Source: Paraburkholderia sp. (lineage in GTDB: Bacteria > Pseudomonadota > Gammaproteobacteria > Burkholderiales > Burkholderiaceae). Taken from it: DNA of 37,435 nt. The notes beneath the pieces are model-generated. The model did not search any database. It was not told the origin of the DNA and saw only the letters and a program-made list of their open reading frames with translations. Of this stretch, positions 35,200 to 37,435 are shown in pieces. The DNA lies in NCBI RefSeq assembly GCF_026225065.1, contig NZ_JAMFSB010000187.1:1-37435 (forward strand), in the 5' to 3' direction. The position numbers and the translations under genes were made by a program. How positions within the stretch are numbered: the first letter of the stretch is position 1; each line of letters begins with the position of its first letter.

Positions 35200-35925
35200 A
35201 TGACGCAAAAAAACGCACGAGCCATCGCACTCGCCATGGCTCTCGCCACTCCGCTCGCGTTCGCATCCGCCGCGGCCCACGCACAGACAGTGACGCAGGC
35301 GGAGCCGTCGGGCGTGCTGTCGCTGAACGCGCAAGCCAGCGCAGAAGTCCCGCAGGACGTCGTGGACATCACGCTGTTTTACGAACAGGAAGCAAGCGAC
35401 CCGTCCGCGCTCACCAGCACGCTCAACCAGCGCGCCGACGCAGCGCTGCGTCAGGCCAAGGGCGTGAGCGGCGTCACCGCACGCACCGGCTCGTTTGCGA
35501 TCTCTCCGTCAACCGATCGCGACGGGCGCATCTCCGCGTGGCGCGGCCGCACGGAAGTCGTGTTGGAGTCGCATGATTTTGCCGCGGCCTCGAAGCTCGC
35601 CGGTCAGATGGCCTCGAACATGCAGGTCGGCAACGTGCAGTTCTCGCTGTCGCCGGAAGCGCAGCGCGCCGCCGAACAGAAGCTCACCGGCGAAGCAATC
35701 GCCTCATTCCGGCAACAGGCCAGTTCCGGCGCCCAGGCATTCGGCTATAGCGGCTATTCGATCCGCGAAGTCACCGTCGGACATAACGGTGTGATGCCGC
35801 GTCCCATGATGATGATGAGCGCGCGCGTCATGGGCGCTGACGCCAAATCGGCTGCGCCGCTGCCGCTCGAAGCGGGTACGTCGACCGTCAGCGTGAACGT
35901 GTCGGGTTCGGTGCAGATGAAATGA
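35200..35925 (+). CDS. SIMPL (DUF541) domain periplasmic protein
   Basis: A 241-residue exported protein. The signal peptide is cleaved after 'AAAHA' (about residue 28). The rest is one SIMPL/DUF541 domain: 'GVLSLNAQASAEVPQDVVDI' at its start, 'WRGRTEVVLES' in the middle and 'STVSVNVSGSVQM' at its end. Relatives are implicated in stress resistance and outer-surface functions; the exact role is unknown. ATG 35200 has GGAG about 12 bases upstream; the longer frame from 35041 lacks a signal sequence. A Met run 'MPRPMMMMSARVM' near residue 203 is unusual and could bind metal, but this is speculative. A two-way terminator follows. Confidence 0.88.
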   Translation: MTQKNARAIALAMALATPLAFASAAAHAQTVTQAEPSGVLSLNAQASAEVPQDVVDITLFYEQEASDPSALTSTLNQRADAALRQAKGVSGVTARTGSFAISPSTDRDGRISAWRGRTEVVLESHDFAAASKLAGQMASNMQVGNVQFSLSPEAQRAAEQKLTGEAIASFRQQASSGAQAFGYSGYSIREVTVGHNGVMPRPMMMMSARVMGADAKSAAPLPLEAGTSTVSVNVSGSVQMK

Positions 35926-35951
35926 CGCGCTTGTAGGCCACAAGTAAAGCG

Positions 35952-35981
35952 AAAACGCCACGGCATGCCGTGGCGTTTTTT
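35952..35981. terminator. Bidirectional terminator between the SIMPL gene and lgt
   Basis: AAAACGCCACGGCA (35952-35965) and its perfect complement (35966-35979) form a continuous palindrome with A- and T-runs at the ends; suited to both convergent genes. Confidence 0.88.
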
Positions 35982-36021
35982 CGTCATCCAGCGAGAGGTG
36001 AAGCTCAGTCTGGATGGACGT

Positions 36022-36927
36022 TCAGTTCGCTCCGACCGGCTTGGCCGCTTCGCGGCCCTTGCGTCGATACGCCCACACCAGGATGAGCACGCCAACGATA
36101 ATCATCGGCAACGACAGCCACTGCCCCATCGACAATCCCATCGCCAGCAGGCCAAGGAAGTCATCCGGTTCACGGGCGAACTCCACCGTGAAGCGCGCAA
36201 GGCCATAGCCGATCAGAAACACCGCCGATATAGCGCCAAGCGGACGCGGCTTGCGCGAGAAGAACCACAACACGAAGAACAGCGTCACGCCTTCGAGCGC
36301 GATTTCATACAGCTCCGACGGATGCCGCGGCAGCATATGATATTGCGCGAAGATATCGTTCAGATGCCACTTCGCAGCGAGCTCCGGATGCCGAGAGAGC
36401 CAAACGGCGTCGTCGTTCGATGCACCCGGGAACATCATCGCCCACGGTGCATTCGGATCGGTGACGCGGCCCCACAGCTCGCCGTTGATGAAGTTGCCGA
36501 GACGCCCCGCGGCAAGCCCGGTCGGCACCATCGGCGCGACAAAGTCCGTGACCTGCAGCCACGAACGACCACGCTGGTAAGCGAATAGCAGCATCGCCAG
36601 CGTGACGCCGAGAAAGCCGCCGTGAAACGACATGCCGCCTTCCCACACCTTGAAGATGTCGAGCGGATGCGCGAAGTAATAGTCAGCCTTATAGAACAGC
36701 ACGTAGCCGAGACGGCCACCGAAGATCGTGCCGAGCACGCCGTAGAACAGCATGTCGTCGATATCTTTGGCGGTCCAGCCTTGCGCTGCGACGTACGGCA
36801 GACGCAGGCGCAGCCGGCCGACGACGATCGCCAGGATAAATGCCACCAGGTACATCAGGCCGTACCAGCGCACGGCGAGCGGCCCTAGATGGATCGCGAT
36901 CGGGTCGAAATTGGGATGAATGTGCAT
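36022..36927 (-). CDS. lgt: Prolipoprotein diacylglyceryl transferase
   Basis: A 301-residue inner-membrane enzyme that transfers diacylglycerol from phosphatidylglycerol to the lipobox cysteine of prolipoproteins, the first step of lipoprotein maturation. Seven or so hydrophobic segments are visible. '[11 protein letters not shown]' (with the essential His102) and the signature [10 protein letters not shown] (141-150) are intact, and '[14 protein letters not shown]' follows. It would act on lipoproteins such as those at 13766 and 15815. ATG 36927 has no clear ribosome-binding site. It lies 47 bases downstream of the lysR gene on the same strand. Confidence 0.96.
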   Translation of the reverse strand: MHIHPNFDPIAIHLGPLAVRWYGLMYLVAFILAIVVGRLRLRLPYVAAQGWTAKDIDDMLFYGVLGTIFGGRLGYVLFYKADYYFAHPLDIFKVWEGGMSFHGGFLGVTLAMLLFAYQRGRSWLQVTDFVAPMVPTGLAAGRLGNFINGELWGRVTDPNAPWAMMFPGASNDDAVWLSRHPELAAKWHLNDIFAQYHMLPRHPSELYEIALEGVTLFFVLWFFSRKPRPLGAISAVFLIGYGLARFTVEFAREPDDFLGLLAMGLSMGQWLSLPMIIVGVLILVWAYRRKGREAAKPVGAN

Positions 36928-36974
36928 CGTGTTGTTATGGGCAGTTCAGGTTCAAAAAGCGGATTCAATAGGGC

Positions 36975-37435
36975 TCAATAAGACTCGACGGTGACCGCAT
37001 GCGCTTGCACGATGCCGATAAATCCGGCCAACACCGGACTTACCTGCGCCGTGCGCCAGACCAGTCCCGTCTCGATGGCCGGCACCGATTCGCATAGCGG
37101 CCGGTAGACCACACCAGTGCGGCGCAGATTACGCAGCGATTGCGGCACCAGTGCGACACCCATGCCCGCCGACACCAGGCTCACGATCGTCTGCATCTGG
37201 ATCGCCTCCTGTGCGACACGCGGCGTGAGGCCCGCGACGCCGTAGCAATCCATAATGATGTCATAAAAGCCAGGCGCGAGACGCCGCGGGAAGATCACGA
37301 GCGGGGCATCGGCGACATCGCGCAGGCTGATTGGGGCCTCACGCCACTCCGCGCCAGCCGATGCGCCCCGCCCTTCGACACGCGCGGCCATCTCGGACGA
37401 CATGGCAATCACCAGCGGCTCGCGCGCGATGGAGA
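36975..37435 (-). CDS. LysR-family transcriptional regulator, C-terminal part
   Basis: The C-terminal 153 residues of a LysR-type regulator; the gene continues past the window end, and the frame is open to 37435 (the apparent start at 37412 is an internal GTG). The visible part is an effector-binding domain: 'REPLVIAMSSEMA', 'LVIFPRRLAPGFYDIIMD', 'QMQTIVSLVSAGMGVALVPQ' (the common LysR hinge segment) and 'VVYRPLCESVPAIETGLVW'. The DNA-binding N-terminus and target genes lie outside. In related genomes I recall a LysR gene between lgt and ilvD, but ilvD is not visible here. Confidence 0.88.
   Translation of the reverse strand, partial: SIAREPLVIAMSSEMAARVEGRGASAGAEWREAPISLRDVADAPLVIFPRRLAPGFYDIIMDCYGVAGLTPRVAQEAIQMQTIVSLVSAGMGVALVPQSLRNLRRTGVVYRPLCESVPAIETGLVWRTAQVSPVLAGFIGIVQAHAVTVESY

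Overview
The window is a GC-rich, densely coded stretch of bacterial chromosome. Strong G/C bias at third codon positions, gene content (DUF3460 next to scpA, a zapB-like gene, zapA and 6S RNA in a row, dcd beside an LdcA-type decarboxylase) and protein flavour all point to a betaproteobacterium of the Burkholderiaceae, most probably Paraburkholderia or a close relative. That assignment is inference from recognised families; no database search was possible. I see no phage, transposon, CRISPR array or tRNA gene. This is mostly core chromosome plus one catabolic operon.

Positions 1-8692 (+) hold most of a myo-inositol uptake and catabolism operon: the end of a sugar-binding protein, an ABC permease, a single-domain ABC ATPase, then iolC (kinase fused to a DUF2090 aldolase-type domain), iolD, iolE and iolB. 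Several genes overlap at ATGA. iolA and iolG are not in the window. A bestrophin-type channel gene follows on the same strand.

Positions 9771-15507 (-) carry an LprI-like secreted protein, an Orn/Lys/Arg decarboxylase, dcd, a degenerate Cu/Zn superoxide dismutase-like lipoprotein that has lost most metal ligands, and the Mrp/ApbC Fe-S carrier. Divergent from these are an OmpA-like lipoprotein (with a long 3' region and terminator) and metG (+). metG converges, across an 18-bp-stem two-way terminator, on tamB and tamA (-), the outer-membrane translocation module.

Positions 25399-27914 (+) are DUF3460, scpA, panC and panD. Next come an orphan ParA-type ATPase (-), a PaaI-type thioesterase (+), a DoxX membrane protein (-), and a vitamin B12 uptake set: btuF (+) converging on btuC-btuD (-). 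btuC has a good sigma70-like promoter and a leader of about 190 nt with cobalamin-riboswitch-like elements and a hairpin at its start codon.

Positions 33478-37435 hold a zapB-like gene, zapA, a 6S RNA gene with terminator, an EVE-domain protein, a SIMPL/DUF541 periplasmic protein, then lgt (-) and a truncated LysR regulator (-) running off the end. The observations most worth a second look are the degenerate SodC-like protein and the btuC leader.
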